Positions 45,322-58,845 are shown, counted from the first letter of the stretch. The stretch is 64,000 nt of DNA from Acephala macrosclerotiorum (GCA_014904845.1 MU119225.1:186001-250000); one strand, 5' to 3'. Made by a program: numbers and translations. The notes: generated by a model not told the origin, from the letters alone.

Positions 45322-48300
45322 CGATTGTAATATTTCTATTAATTATATCGGTTTTTTTTTTTTAATTTTAATATTTTTTTATTTCTAATTATTATTTTGT
45401 TTATTCTCGTTTTTTATAAAAATAGTAATTTCGACGATAAAATCTGCGAATTAATTATAAGAAATCAAATATTAAATTTAAAACTCTTTAAAAAATTAAT
45501 AATTATAGTAATTTTTTTAAAAATTCGTACAATAAATTAAAACGTTTTATAATGTGAATTTGTTATCGTTACAATTATATTATTGAACGTTAAATTTATA
45601 AAAAAATTCAAATAATTAAACGATAATTTTCTTAAAAAATATTATATTAAATTTATAATTGCAATTATAAATAAAAATAATGTAAATTTTTATAATTATA
45701 TTATTATTAATATTAAAAGTTTTGCGATTAACGATAATTAATAATATGTTTTCAAATTTTGATAAAAAAAAAAAAAATTTAAAAAAATTTTAATTTTAAT
45801 TTTTTTTTTAAATTAAATATTATTAAAAATTTAATTAATAGTAATAAGTTTTTTAATTAATAAATTGAAATTTTAAAAATAAATTTTTAATAATTCAATA
45901 ATATAATAAATTTGTATTTTTTTTTTGTAATTGAAATAATAAAAAGTTTTTTTTTAAAAAAATCGTAATAATTTTAACGATTTTTATTATAAAGCGATTA
46001 TTCGATTTATTTTTTATTATAGAATTTTTATAAACGATAATAAATTAATCGATTATAAAACGATTAAAAAAATTGTACGATTTTCAATAATTTTATAGTA
46101 ATAAAAATTGTAATTTTTATCGTATTTCGAATACGATTTTTTTTTTGAATATAAATAAATTTTGTATATTTTTTTTTTATTATAAATTTTATGTTCGTTT
46201 TTCGAATATATTTTGTTTTTATTGTATTTGTAAGTTTTATAAATTTTGTAATTAGTGTGTTTAAAATACAAATAATTATTAGTATTGTAAATATTGTATA
46301 ATTTATTGTTTTTATTTTTATTATTTTCGTTTTTTTGAAATAATTGAAATTTAAAAAATTTAAATTAAAAAACGAGTAAAAAATATTTATTTTTTGTATA
46401 TTTACGTTTATAATATTTAAAATAAATAAAAATAAAATATTAGTTTATAGAAATTTAATAATTAAATTTTTTGTGATTTTTTTGATTATATTAAAAATAT
46501 TTTTAGAAAGTAATAATATCGATTTTTATTAAAACGTTTTTTATTTTAATGAAATCGATTAAAAATTTCAAAAAATCGATTTCGAATTTTAAAAATTTTT
46601 AATCGTTTTTGAAAAAGTAATTCGCGAAATTAAAATTTTTTTTAGAAATAATAAATATAAATTCGTATTTTTATTTTGAGATTTGAATTAAATAGTAACG
46701 TTTATTATTAATGAATTTAGAAAATGATTTAGTATTTAATACGAAAATAATAATAATATTTCGATTAATATTTTAAATAATTTCGATTATTAAAGATTTG
46801 AAATTAGAATTGTAAAATGAATTGAATTCAAATTAAATTATTGTAGTTTTTGTTTTGTAAATACAAATTGAAACGATTAATAAATTTTTTTTGATAAAGA
46901 GTTTTATAAATAAATTTTTTTTTTAAATTTTAATAAATATATATAAAATAATTTATTAAGTAATAAAATTATAAATCGAGATATTAATATTTTTTTTTTG
47001 TTTTTATTATTAGAAATAAATACAATTTCGAAATTATTATTAATATTAAAAAATTCATAGAAATATTTATAAAAAAATACAATTTTTAAAAGTATTAATT
47101 TGTTAGTATTATTATTTATTATTATATTTTCGCAATACTTGAAAAAAAATTATTAAATTAAATTCGAAGTATATATTTTATATTATTTATTTAAGTATAA
47201 TATTAAACATTAAAAATAAATTGAACGTTTTAAAATAAAATATATTAAAACTTTAAAAAGCGAGTTTTAAAACTTTGAATTGTATATTATACGAGTAAAT
47301 AAATTTATTTGATAAATGTTTTTATTGTTAATTAAAAATTAAAACGAGAAAATATTGATAAAAGTATAAATTATAATAAAAAAACGTTTTATATTTTCGT
47401 TGAAAAATAAAATCGAGAAAGTAAAAATCGTTTATTGAAAAGAAAATTTGATTGTTTATATCGATATAATTACAACGATATTTGTAATATATAAAATGTT
47501 TTATATTAATAATTTTTGAAAAATATTAAATTCGATTATTTTTTTTTTGTTTGTAGTATTATTTGAATTGTATTTAATGTAATTTATAATAGTTTATAAA
47601 ATTTCGTATTATTTGTTGTTTTTTTTTTTAGTGTGAAATTTATTTTATATAATTTCGTATAAAATTATATTTTTAATTTTGAGTATAAATGTATTATTAT
47701 TATATTTATAAGTTTTTTTTATTAGTTTAATTTTATTGTATATATATTTTTTCGATATAAATATTAAAATTTTATTGGTTTTTTTAATAAAATTTTCGCG
47801 AAATTTTATTGAGAGTTTTTTGATATTAAAATAAAAAGTTTTAATAAATAAAAAATCGAATTTAATAATAGTTTTAATCAAATTTTAATGATTGTATTTG
47901 TTTTTAATAATTAATATTAAATTATTAATATTTTTATTAATTTTTTAAATAAGTAAAATTGTATAATAATATTTAAAATTAGTAATAATTAAAATAACGA
48001 TTAAAATCAATATATAAAATTTTGTAAAAATTATATAATTTTGAATAAAAATATAATTGTAAATAATATTTTTAAAAAATTTTATAAATTTTTTTTTTAA
48101 TATAGAGTAAATTTATTGTAATATTTTTTTTAATTTTTTATTATTATATATTTAAAAAAGATTATAGTAAAAAACTTGAAAATATTATTGAAATTTATGA
48201 AATATTTGATTAAATATAAAAATAAATATATTTAAATATATTTTTTTTTTTAAATTTTAATAAAAATTTAAGTTTTTAATTGTATTTTTATAAGTTTTAT

Positions 48301-51300
48301 TAGAATATAAAAATTTAAAAGCGATATTTTCGATTTTGAGAGTTTTTAGAAATTTTTGTTAAAAACGTTTAAAATTATAAAATTCGATGTTATAGAAAAG
48401 TAATACGATATTAATACGACGTTTAAAATTTTTGAGAGTGTAGTAATAGAAATTAAAACGACGAAAAATGATAATAAAAATTGTATTGAATAATATTGTT
48501 TTAAATTTAAAATTATTATTATTTATTATTATAAGTTTTTTGAAGTGCGTTTTATTGTATTAATCGTTTGTTTGTAGTATTAATAAATTTTATAAAATTT
48601 ATAGTTTTGTTATAGTTTTTTTTATTGTTATTATTATTATAATAAATATTATTTTTGTTTTAATTTTTATTGTTTTTGAAATTGTTAATATTGTAAAAAA
48701 ATTTGAAATTTGATTTAATGTATTTTAAGTATTTGAAAATCGAAAAAAGAAATACGATTTTTATTTGATTATTGATTTATAAATAAGTAACGATTTAGTT
48801 TTTTTAATTTATATATATTAAATACATTTTAGAAAAATTATTATTAAATTCGTATATTTTAAAAGAAATTTTTAATATAATAATAAAAATAATAATAAAA
48901 CGTTGTATTTTTTATTTTAATTAATAATTTTTAAAATATTGATATTTATTTGTAGTACTATAAATAGTATAAATATATTATTCGAATTTGTTTTAATATA
49001 CGAGTTTTTTTATAGTTATTTAATTTTCGCGCGATAATAGAAATTGTTTGTAAATTGTAAAAATATTATCGATTATAAATTATTGAATAATAAATTTTTT
49101 TTTAATTTAATTTTATAAAAGATTTTTAATTTTATTAAAAATGAATTTATTTTTAAGTATATTTAATTAAATATTATTATTTTTAGATTATAGAATAATA
49201 ATAAAAAAAAGAATTAAATTATTATTTTTTTTGAAATTAATAAAATTGTATATAAATAATTTAAAAATAATAAAAATAGTATTTTTTTCGAGTTTAAAAA
49301 TTTTAAAATCGTTAAATATATACGATTTAATATTAAAATGTATAAAAATTTTATTTTTTGAATTGAAATAATTTTTAATTTTAAAATTAAATATTTAATA
49401 ATCGAATTTAGTAAATAATAAAAACTTTTGAAAATTGAAAATTGAAAATTTTAAAATTATTAATTTGAAAAAAGTTTAATATAATATGAAATATATAAAA
49501 AATTTCGTTTATTTTATTATATTGTTTTAAAAGTTTTATTTTCGCGAAGTTTTAAATATATTTAATTTCGAATATAAAATAAATTTGTAATTAAAAATGT
49601 TTAATTTCGTATATAAATTGTATTTTAATTGTAAAAAAAATGAAATTATTATTATTTTGTAGATTGATTTAATAAAAAAAAATAGATTTTATTATTGATT
49701 TTAAAATAAATAATTATATTGTGAAAATTTTTAAATGTAAAAAAATAGATTTTAAGTGCATTAAATTTGATGTTTATAAATTCGTTAATAAATTCGTTAA
49801 TAAATTTTGTAATTTTATTGAGTATTTATTGTTTTTGTATAGAAAAAATTTAAATATTTTTAGTTTTGTGTATTTATATAAATGTTTTTTGTTTATTAAA
49901 TATATAGTTTTAATTTTTTGTAGTATTAAAAGTTTTTATAATAAATAATTTCGTAGAAATTGTATTTTATATAATTGGTTTAATTTTAATAATTTTTGAA
50001 AAATTGTATTTAATAAATGTAAAAATGAAAATTGTTGATTGAAAAGTAGATATAGTTTTAATTAAAGTAAAATGAGATTGAATAATTTCGAAAAATGAAA
50101 TAAAACGAGTTTTAATGAAAAAGTATATTGAAATTGTAAAACGAGATTGAATAATTGTAATAGTGTAAAAAAAATCGAGAATAATGCGTAAATTAATAAT
50201 AGTAATTTCGATTTTAATAAATTAGAGAATTTGAGTATAAAAAGCGTTTAAAATAACGAGTTTATTGTGCGTATTATAGTAGATTGTAAAGATTGCGATT
50301 TTGATTGTAGTAAAATCGTTATAAGTAAAAGTTTTTATTTTAAAAAAAAATAGTAATTTTAAAATTGTTAATTTTAATTATTTTATTAAAAATTAAAAAT
50401 ATTTTATTAATAGTTTTAAAATATTTATAAATTTGTATTTTGAAATTTTAATTATTTATTTAATGTATATAATTATAAATTGTAAAAAAAGTAAATTAAA
50501 AAAATTGTTTAAAAATTTGTATATAAAAAAAATTTCGTATTTGTAAAAATTTTATTTATTGTATATAATTTCGATTAAAAAATTTTTTAGTATAAAAGTA
50601 ATAATATATCGTTATATTTAATAAAGTATGTAATCGAATAAAAACGAATTGTAAATAAGTAAACATATATATATTTGAATATAAATCGCGAAATTTGTAA
50701 ATTTTTTTTGAAATTCGATATTAAATCGTTTTAGAGTACGATTATTTGTATTTTAATATTATTGCGAACGAGAAATTATTTTTTTAGAGATAGTTTATTA
50801 TGTGATAATATGTGTAAAAAATTTAATAATAATATAAATGTTATTTGATTTTGAATTTTTTGATTATTAATAAAATCGTTTTTTTTTAAGTTTTTTATTG
50901 ATTTTTAAGTAATATTATAATAATTTTATTATTTGATTTAATAAAAAAAAAATTTTTATTTTGTTTTATTAATAGAATATATTTTTTTAATTAGAATTTT
51001 TTTGATAATATAATTTTTTTTGTTATTGATTATAATTGATTTTAATTTCAATTTAAAATATTTGTAAAAAATTTTGAGTATTAATTCGAAATATTTGATT
51101 GAAATAATAAAGTAAATATCGATAAATTACAAGAAAAATTTAAGTTTATAAAAGAAATTGTTTTTAAATAAATCTCTTTTTTTGCGTTTGATTTTAAATG
51201 ATTTAAATTTATTAAAAAAAAAAATAATATAATTTTGAAAATAGTATTTTTTTTTATATTTTTTATTAATTGTAAAATATATATAATTATTGAAATTTAA

Positions 51301-52999
51301 AAAAGTATAATATTAATTGTAATATATTTTTATTTTTGTTTGTATAAATTTTATAGTATTTATAGTTTTTTTGTATAAATTTTTTTAATATTCGATATAA
51401 TTTGAATCGATTATAAAATTAAAAAAAGTAGTTTTAATAATTTATAGAGAATAAATTCAATAAATACGTTTATAAAAGTATTTATATAAAATTGAATATA
51501 TAGTAGTAATTTTTTTTAATCGAATTAATTATATTTGTTTTTTAAAGTATAATAAAAAGTATATATAAAAGTTTAAATTGTTTGTTTTATTTGATTGTTT
51601 ATAGAAAAATAATATGCGATTGTAAAAATTAATTTGATTCGTATTAGAATAAAAAGTTTAATTTAAAAATTAAATGTAAATTTGAAATTACAATTTGAAA
51701 TAAAAATATTAAAAAAGTTTTAATTATTTTAAATATTTTCGAAATATATAATCGTTTAATTTTTTATAGTTTAAAATTTTTTTTAATTAAATATTAAATG
51801 TATTTAATAGTTTTATAAATGAAAATAAAAATTATATTATTATTTTTTTTTGAAATTAATAGATTTTTTATGAAATTTATATAAATTATTAAAAGAAATT
51901 TTGTAAAATATTTGATTAATTATAAAACTTTTTATAGTAAAATGCGTTTTAATTTAATTTTGAAATAAATAAAGTAATTTGAAGTGTATTTTAAAAGTTT
52001 TTATTTTATTTTAAAAAAAAAGACGTATTTTTATAGAATATAATAAATTTTATTAGTATTAATATAAATTATATTATTGTGTATTATTTTGAAAAGTTAA
52101 AAAAAATATTTTTAAGAAATATAAAATTTTTTGCGATTTTCGTTTTAAAAAAAAAGTAATTTGAATTTTATATTATAATAAAAATAGTATAAAATTATAA
52201 GAAAATTGTTTAAATTATTTTTTGTACGTTTATAGATTTTTATTAATTTTTTATAAATTTTAAAAAAAAATAGATTTAAAAAAAAGTTTTTAATAATAAA
52301 TTTAAAAAAGTTCGAATGAATATATAAAATTAAAATTGAAACGTAATAATTATTAAATAATTAAATTTAATATATTGTAAAAAATTTTAATGAAATGTTT
52401 TCGATTTTAAATAGAAAAATTAATAAAATTGTTATAATTGTTTGAAAAATTGATAAAATATTTTTGAGATTTAATAAAAAAAGTAAAAATTTTTTTAAAT
52501 TAATAAAAATTTTTTAAAATAAAAAGTTTAATTTATTAAAATTTATTAAAAGTTTAAATATTAAAAATTTTGAAATCGATTATATTATAACGATTTTCGA
52601 ACGAGTTTATATTAAGTAAATATTAATGTATTGTACGCGAATTAATTTTTTATATAATTAATTATAAGTTTAAATGTATTGAATTTGAATGAAATTTTGT
52701 TTAAAGATTAGAAAACGCTAAAAAGAAAATATAATAATTTGAAATTTAAAGAAAATGTTTTTGATTATTCGTAATAATATATTAGTATTAATATGTAATT
52801 TTTTTGATTAATAAATAATTTATATACGATTTTAGTATTTAAAGAAAAATAATTATTAATTTGCGAGTTTATTTGAGTATTTTAAAAAAATAAAATTGTT
52901 ATTTTTAAATGTATTAATAATCGTACTATAATCGATATAAATAATTATATTATTATTATTTAAAAAATGTAATAATTTTTAAAAAATTTAAATTAATAT

Positions 53000-54800
53000 A
53001 TTTGTTTTTAATTTCGTAGATTAATAATTTTATTTAATAAAATTCAAATTTTTCTCGAAAAATAAAATTAAGTATTTAATTTTGTTTTTATTTATTTGAT
53101 ATAATACGATATCAAATTTTATTTTTTTATTATTATTTATATATAAAATAAAAAGTTTTTTAAAATTAAAAAAAATTAATTAAAAGTATTTATATAAGCG
53201 ATTTTATAGTGTTTTTTATATATATTTAATATTATTTAATAATAAATTTTTAAATTTGTTTACGAATTCGATTAAATACTTTTTAGTATAACGATTTTGA
53301 TTTGATTTTTAAATAAAAAATTTTTTAAAATCGCGTATTTTTAAAATTTAAAACGATTTAAAAACTATAGTAAAATGTAAAACGAATTTTCGATAATAAT
53401 TAAAAAAATCGAATTCGTATTCAAATTATTTTAAAGTAATAAAAAATTATAAAATTTTGATTATTTTGATTTTTTTTTTTATTATATTTGATTTAAAACG
53501 ATTAATTTAATAATTCAATATTTTTAAAAAAAATAATAATATTATTAATATAAATAAATACAAATTTTCAAAAATATTTATTAAAAATTTATTTTATTCG
53601 ATATTAAAAAAAAATTGAAAAAATAATTAGATTTATAATATTAATTATAAATTGTTTATATTTATAATAAAAAATTACAAAAACAATTTTTTAGCGATTT
53701 TTAAAACGAATTTTTTATTGAAAAAAACTTTTAATTATATTAAAATAAAAAAAAACAATCGAATTTTTTATCGTTTTAAAAATATTATTTTATTTTAATA
53801 AAAAATAAATATTTAAAAATATTTTAATATTTACACATTTAAAATCAATAATCAATTTAAATTTATTATTTTATTAAATTAAAAAAATAAAAAAAATAAT
53901 TAATAAAAATTTTTTTAGAAAAACTTTTTTAATAATATTAATTTTATTAAAAAAATCGAAAATTTTATTCGTTTTAATACGATTTTTTTTTAATATTTTA
54001 AAAAAAATTTATTTCAAATTATTAAAATTAATATTTTTTTTGAAAAAAATAAATATTTTTATTTTATTATTAAAATTATTTAAATTAAATTTAAAAAAAT
54101 ATATATTTTTTTTGAAAATTTAAATAATACGAATATAATATTTATTATTTTAAATTGTAAATATATTTATTTGAAAAAAATTTAATAAAATTTTTTTAAA
54201 TAAAATAATAAAATAAAAATATTTATTTAATTTTTTTTTTTTGTATTTTTAATTATTAAAAATAAATTTTAAAATATTTTAATAAATTCAAAATAAATAT
54301 TAATATTATTAATATTATTAAAAATTTTATTAAAACGATTTAATATATTTAGAATTTGTTTTATTTGAAATTTAATAAATAATTATTTGAAATTAATATA
54401 AAAAAATAATTTTAATTATTAAATTTTTAAAAATATTACGTATAATATTAATTTGCGAAAAAGCGTTAATAAAATAATTTGAAATACAAATTAAAAATTA
54501 TTTATATTATATTTTTATATTAATTTTTTAATTTAAATTAATAATTATTGTTTTAATAATATAAATTTAAATATAAATTTTTTTTTTTTTTTATTAAAAT
54601 AAAAATTCGAATTTTTTTTTTTTAATATTTTAATCGATTGAAATTAATAATACGTTTCGTTTATATAATATTTAAATAATTGTTTTTAAATATAGTATTT
54701 AATAAAAGAATATTATAATTGAAAGATTTTATAATATAAAATTCGTTGTTTATTATTAAAAATCGAATAAATAAATAAATAAAATTATTTATTTGTAATT
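53000..54800. other. sub-block of the element with a different mutation pattern
   Basis: In this block the plus strand has very few G outside CpG, while CA dinucleotides reappear (for example ACAAAAACAATT near 53685 and ATCAATAATCAATT near 53843). To each side G is frequent and C outside CpG nearly absent. It may be a nested insertion or a segment mutated on the other strand. Boundaries are approximate. Confidence 0.5.
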
Positions 54801-57800
54801 TGAAATTTATATTAAAAAAATTGATAATTTTAAAGTTTTTATGTAATACAATATTAAAATAGAAAATATAAAGTGTATTTTTAATTATAAGTAAAATATC
54901 GATATTAATATTTGAGTATTTTTTGAAAAAAAAAAAATTTTCGTTATATAATATAATTTTCGCGTTTATATAATAAGTGTATATTTTATTATTTATATAG
55001 TATACGTTTTATTTATTTTTAATTACAAAATTTTTTTTTTTTTTTAAATCGATTAAAAAAGTAATTAATAAATGTAAATTGTAATTATAATAAAAAATAA
55101 TTATTATTAATAATTTGAATAATAATCGATTTTTTGTTAGTATTTTTAATTATTAATAAAAATAAATATTGTATTAAAAAAAATTTATTAATATTATTTG
55201 CGTTATAAAGATAATTAAACAAATTTTTATTTAGTATATTGAGTAAATTAATAATAAATGTAAAAATCGAAAACGAAAAAATAAAAAATTGAGTTTTTTT
55301 TATTATTTTGTAATTTTTAATTATTTTTAGATTTTTAGTAGTATTAATTAATAATATTAATTTTAAATCGTTTTATTGTATTATTATAATAATAAAATAA
55401 GTAATATAAAAAATGTTTGAAATAATAGTAATAAAAGTTTTATTAAAATATTTTAATAATAAATTATTATTTTCGAGTAATTATTTAATTTGTTTTTCGA
55501 ATTAAAATTCGATATAAAAATCGTAAAAATTATATTTTTTGTTTAGTGTAAATTGTAAGAATTTTATTGAATTAAATAAATTTGTTAATATATTTAATAA
55601 AACGATTTATTAATTGAAATTAAATTGTGCGAGTATATATTGTTTTTTGAAAATTTATTATTCGTATAATAAATTAAAACGATTAATTTTAAAGTATTAA
55701 TAAGAATTAGTAAAATAGATAAAGAAAATCGAATAATTTTTTTATTTTTGTTATTATTTTTAGAATTATATAAATATTGAAAATCGATATAATTTGAATC
55801 GTAATAAATAATATAAAAATAATAAAATTTGAAAAATGTAATTAAAATTATTATAGTAAGAATTTGAATTGAAAATTAAACGTTTAAAAAATATTTAATA
55901 ATTTTTCGCGAAATATAGTATAGAGATTTAAAAAAAATAAAGATTTTTAAAGTTTCGAAAATTAGAAATTTAAAAGTTGAGTTTTATTGAAATTACTAGT
56001 AGTAAGTTTTTTTATTACGATTGATTTAAATTTCGTGTTTATAATTTTTTTCGTAGTAAATAAATATTTGAAAATATGTATTGTATTAATTTTGAGTAAT
56101 AAATTTCGTAGAATAAATTTTAATTATAAATTAGTTTAATGTATTGTATTTGTTTAAAATAATAATTAATTTAAAAATAGAATTTAAATTTCTGTAAAAT
56201 CGTCGAATAATAAGATTTTTTTTTTTTTTTTTCAATTTTTACGTATAAAATTTGTTTTGTAATTAAATATTTTCGAATTGTAAATTTGGATTTATTATTG
56301 AAAGTGTGTTTTATAGTATTTGTTTTTTGTAGAATTGTAAATAGATTATTGTGAAAATGTATTATTAATTTAATAATTTAAAAATTAAAATTTTAATTTA
56401 TAATTATACGAATTTTAAAAAAAATATTATTGAATTAAATGTAAATTTTATTTTTTATAATAGTAAATAAAATTAATAAAACGAATTTTTTGTTGTAAAT
56501 TTGAAATATATAATTAAAACGATTAATATAAATTTTTTTTTTTTTAATATTATTGTATTTAATATTTTAAGATTTTAATTTAATGGTTTAAAAAATGTAA
56601 ATTTTGAATTATTTTTCGATTTTTTGTTGTTTATTTATTTTTGTTTCTAAATAATATAAATAAATTTTTTTTTGTTTATTTTAAAATAATAAATTACGTT
56701 TAAAGTATTTAAAGAATTAACGATTATTTTTTTGTTGTTTTATTAGTAGTATATATTATTAATTTAAATTCTTTTAAAAACGATTTAAAAATTGTATAAA
56801 AATTTTAATTTTGTAAATAGAATATATTGAGAAAAAAGTATTAATAATTGTTTTTATTTTGTATAAAATTCGAGTTTTAAATTCGATAATTTGTAGAGCG
56901 ATATTAATTATATTTTTATTGTTTTTTAATAAGATATTTTTTATATTTTAGTGTAAATTATTTTTGTATATTTTTTTTTATATAATTTTAATGAGAATTG
57001 TATTTTTCGTTTATTGTTTTATTGTGTACGATTATATTTCGAGTAGATTAAAAGTAATTATTTTGAGTATTGAAATTTGAATTTTTTCGTTGTTTAAAAA
57101 GTTTGATAAATAAATTGTTTATTTATAAGAAGTAGTTTTTGAAAAATTTAATAATTTAATAGTATTTTGAAATTATTAAAAGTTTTATAAAGATTCGCGT
57201 TTAAAAAAATCGAAGATTTGAGAGTAATTAAAGAGAGATAATAATTGAAATAAGTTTTTAGAGTATTTTGAATATTCGAGTAAATTGTTAATAAAATCGA
57301 AGATTAGAGATTGTAAAATTTATTTTAATAAAAAGTTTTGTATTGTTTGTATAAGTGTAATTTTCGAATTGAATAGTGTATTTAATTTTGTTGAATTTAG
57401 TATAAAGAATTTTTGAATAAAATTTATTTTAAATGATTCGTTTTTTTGTTTTTGTAGTATTGATAGAGTATTTGAATTAAATCGATAGAATAGAAGTGTA
57501 TAAAAATTCGAAATTGAAAAAGTTTAAAATCGAAAAAGAAAAAGTATTGTTTAATGTGAATTTGATAGAAATCGTTTGTTCGATTTTCTTAATCGATTTT
57601 TATTAGAGTTTTTACGTTTGATCAATTTATTGAAATTATTTGTTTGTATTTATTAGTAATAGAAGACGATTATAAAATAATAAAATTACGTTTACAATTA
57701 TTGTAATTCGAAGTAATGTAGTAAATAGATCGTTCGTAGAAATTTAGAAATCGATACGAAATTGTACAAATAGTTACATACGATCGAATTCAGCGATTTT

Positions 57801-57834
57801 CAGGAAATTCGATTGAAATGTAAACGTATTATTA

Positions 57835-58001
57835 TATAATAGTTTTTATTGTAAGATGTATTACGGTTTTAGCGTAGTAAGTTTTGTTTGAAAAGTCTGT
57901 GTGTATTAGTGCGTTTGAAGAGAGAAGGTCTCAAGAGAGAGAAACTATCTAAAGTAGAATACTAAGTTAAACTAGTGCTGGTCCACGTGACCACCCCAAC
58001 A
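57835..58001. repeat. right LTR, 167 bp
   Basis: Starts TATAATAGTTT and ends CACCCCAACA. It has the same length as the left LTR with no indels. Its inner half (57835 to about 57930) carries the mutated T/A states and its outer half keeps C/G. The CA end is typical of LTRs. Confidence 0.88.
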
Positions 58002-58006
58002 GGACC
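58002..58006. repeat. right copy of the target-site duplication (GGACC)
   Basis: Identical to 44915-44919 and directly abutting the right LTR. Confidence 0.88.
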
Positions 58007-58845
58007 TCACTCCCGTTCTCAAACCTTCCTTCAACTCAACAAGATTCAAGCATCAACCTACCCCGCCAAACCTTCAAACAGGATAGACTCCCGATCGACA
58101 GGCTTTTCCGTCAATCCTGTGATGTGCATTTAAGCCTCAGGGGTAAGAGTCCGCGCACAAGCTTGTTTTGGCTAGTGGTGTCGGTTACTGGGAATAACTG
58201 CATGACGATGTCTTTGCTAACAGCTTAGCAATAACTTCCAACAATCGTTTTCTCGTTTTTGTTGGACAGTTAGACGATGGCGAGGATTCGAGTGGAACCG
58301 GCTATAGCCTGCCCAGTGGACGCTGCAATTCTCCTTTTTACTTCGTCCCAGGCATAATAGTTACGCCAAGATTGACCAGGGCATATCGCTGAGTACGCAT
58401 TGGAGAAAGTCCTTGTCTGTGGGCCTTTTAGCGTAATTACTCACACTTTTGTTGCATTTCTACCTCTCGCACAAAAAATGCCACCCTTGTGTTGTGGTCT
58501 CTTAAGATGCAATTAACCAATCAAACCTGGAATTATCCCTTGTCTAACCCCTGTTTTTGGTCTTGGCGTAACTATTATGCCTGGGACGAAGTAGGACTCC
58601 AGAAGTTCCCGGTACCCCTTTGATCTGTCAGCGCTAGCATGCGTACTCCAATATATGGGGGAGTTTTGCTCCTACATAACTGGTTGAGAATGCGAGCTTA
58701 TTCGGCCTTGCCGTTCGACACAAAAGCTATAACAACGTCAATGATCAGACTCTAGAAACATCGCACTCTCTCCAAGGCATTCGCCATACCCGACAATCTC
58801 ACCTACTTTGAAATTCTAGTATCCTTACAGAACAAACTCGCAATT
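58007..58845. promoter_or_regulatory. promoter region of the Baeyer-Villiger monooxygenase, carrying the MITE
   Basis: 839 bp between the LTR insertion and the monooxygenase ATG. Base composition is normal again immediately after the LTR. Apart from the MITE it includes TCCAATATATGGGG near 58648, a possible TATA-like site about 190 bp upstream of the ATG. Confidence 0.4.
58341..58591. mobile_element. 251-bp MITE with perfect 31-bp terminal inverted repeats and TA duplication
   Basis: The left end 58341-58371 (CTTCGTCCCAGGCATAATAG...) and the right end 58561-58591 are exact reverse complements over 31 bp, and TA stands immediately outside both ends (58339-58340 and 58592-58593). A TA target duplication is the mark of Tc1/mariner-superfamily elements. 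The interior is non-coding. The perfect inverted repeats suggest recent mobility. It lies 340 bp right of the LTR element and about 255 bp upstream of the monooxygenase ATG, so it is part of that gene's promoter region. Confidence 0.85.

Larger units (their letters stand above)
44920..58001. mobile_element. 13.1-kb LTR-flanked insertion, internally destroyed by RIP-like mutation
   Basis: Two 167-bp direct repeats bound the element and a perfect 5-bp duplication flanks it, so it is one complete insertion. The interior (45087-57834, 12.7 kb) is only about 5-20% G+C in lines I counted, and has no ORF above about 78 codons and no recognisable gag or pol. From about 46.4 to 53 kb and again from about 54.8 to 57.7 kb, nearly every C on the plus strand is followed by G and GG is almost absent, while TG and AG are common. 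Around 53.0-54.8 kb G is much scarcer and CA is kept, so both strands appear hit there. The interior is unusually long for an element with such short LTRs, so nested insertions or a non-autonomous giant are possible. The orientation of the original element cannot be told. Confidence 0.85.

Noticed and set aside
46400..57700. Laboratory bisulfite contamination or assembly of mitochondrial DNA as the cause of the pattern
   Set aside because: The block is joined to normal DNA through LTRs with a graded mutation pattern and a target duplication, which neither explanation predicts.
45087..57834. The AT-rich block as a regional centromere
   Set aside because: Size and composition would fit some fungal centromeres, but LTRs and an exact target duplication at both ends show a single insertion. 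CENP-A ChIP would be the decisive test.
45087..57834. Small ORFs in the AT-rich block (46053-46271, 47645-47881, 49721-49948)
   Set aside because: They are Lys/Asn/Ile/Phe-rich chance frames in DNA of 5-20% G+C, with no domain similarity.
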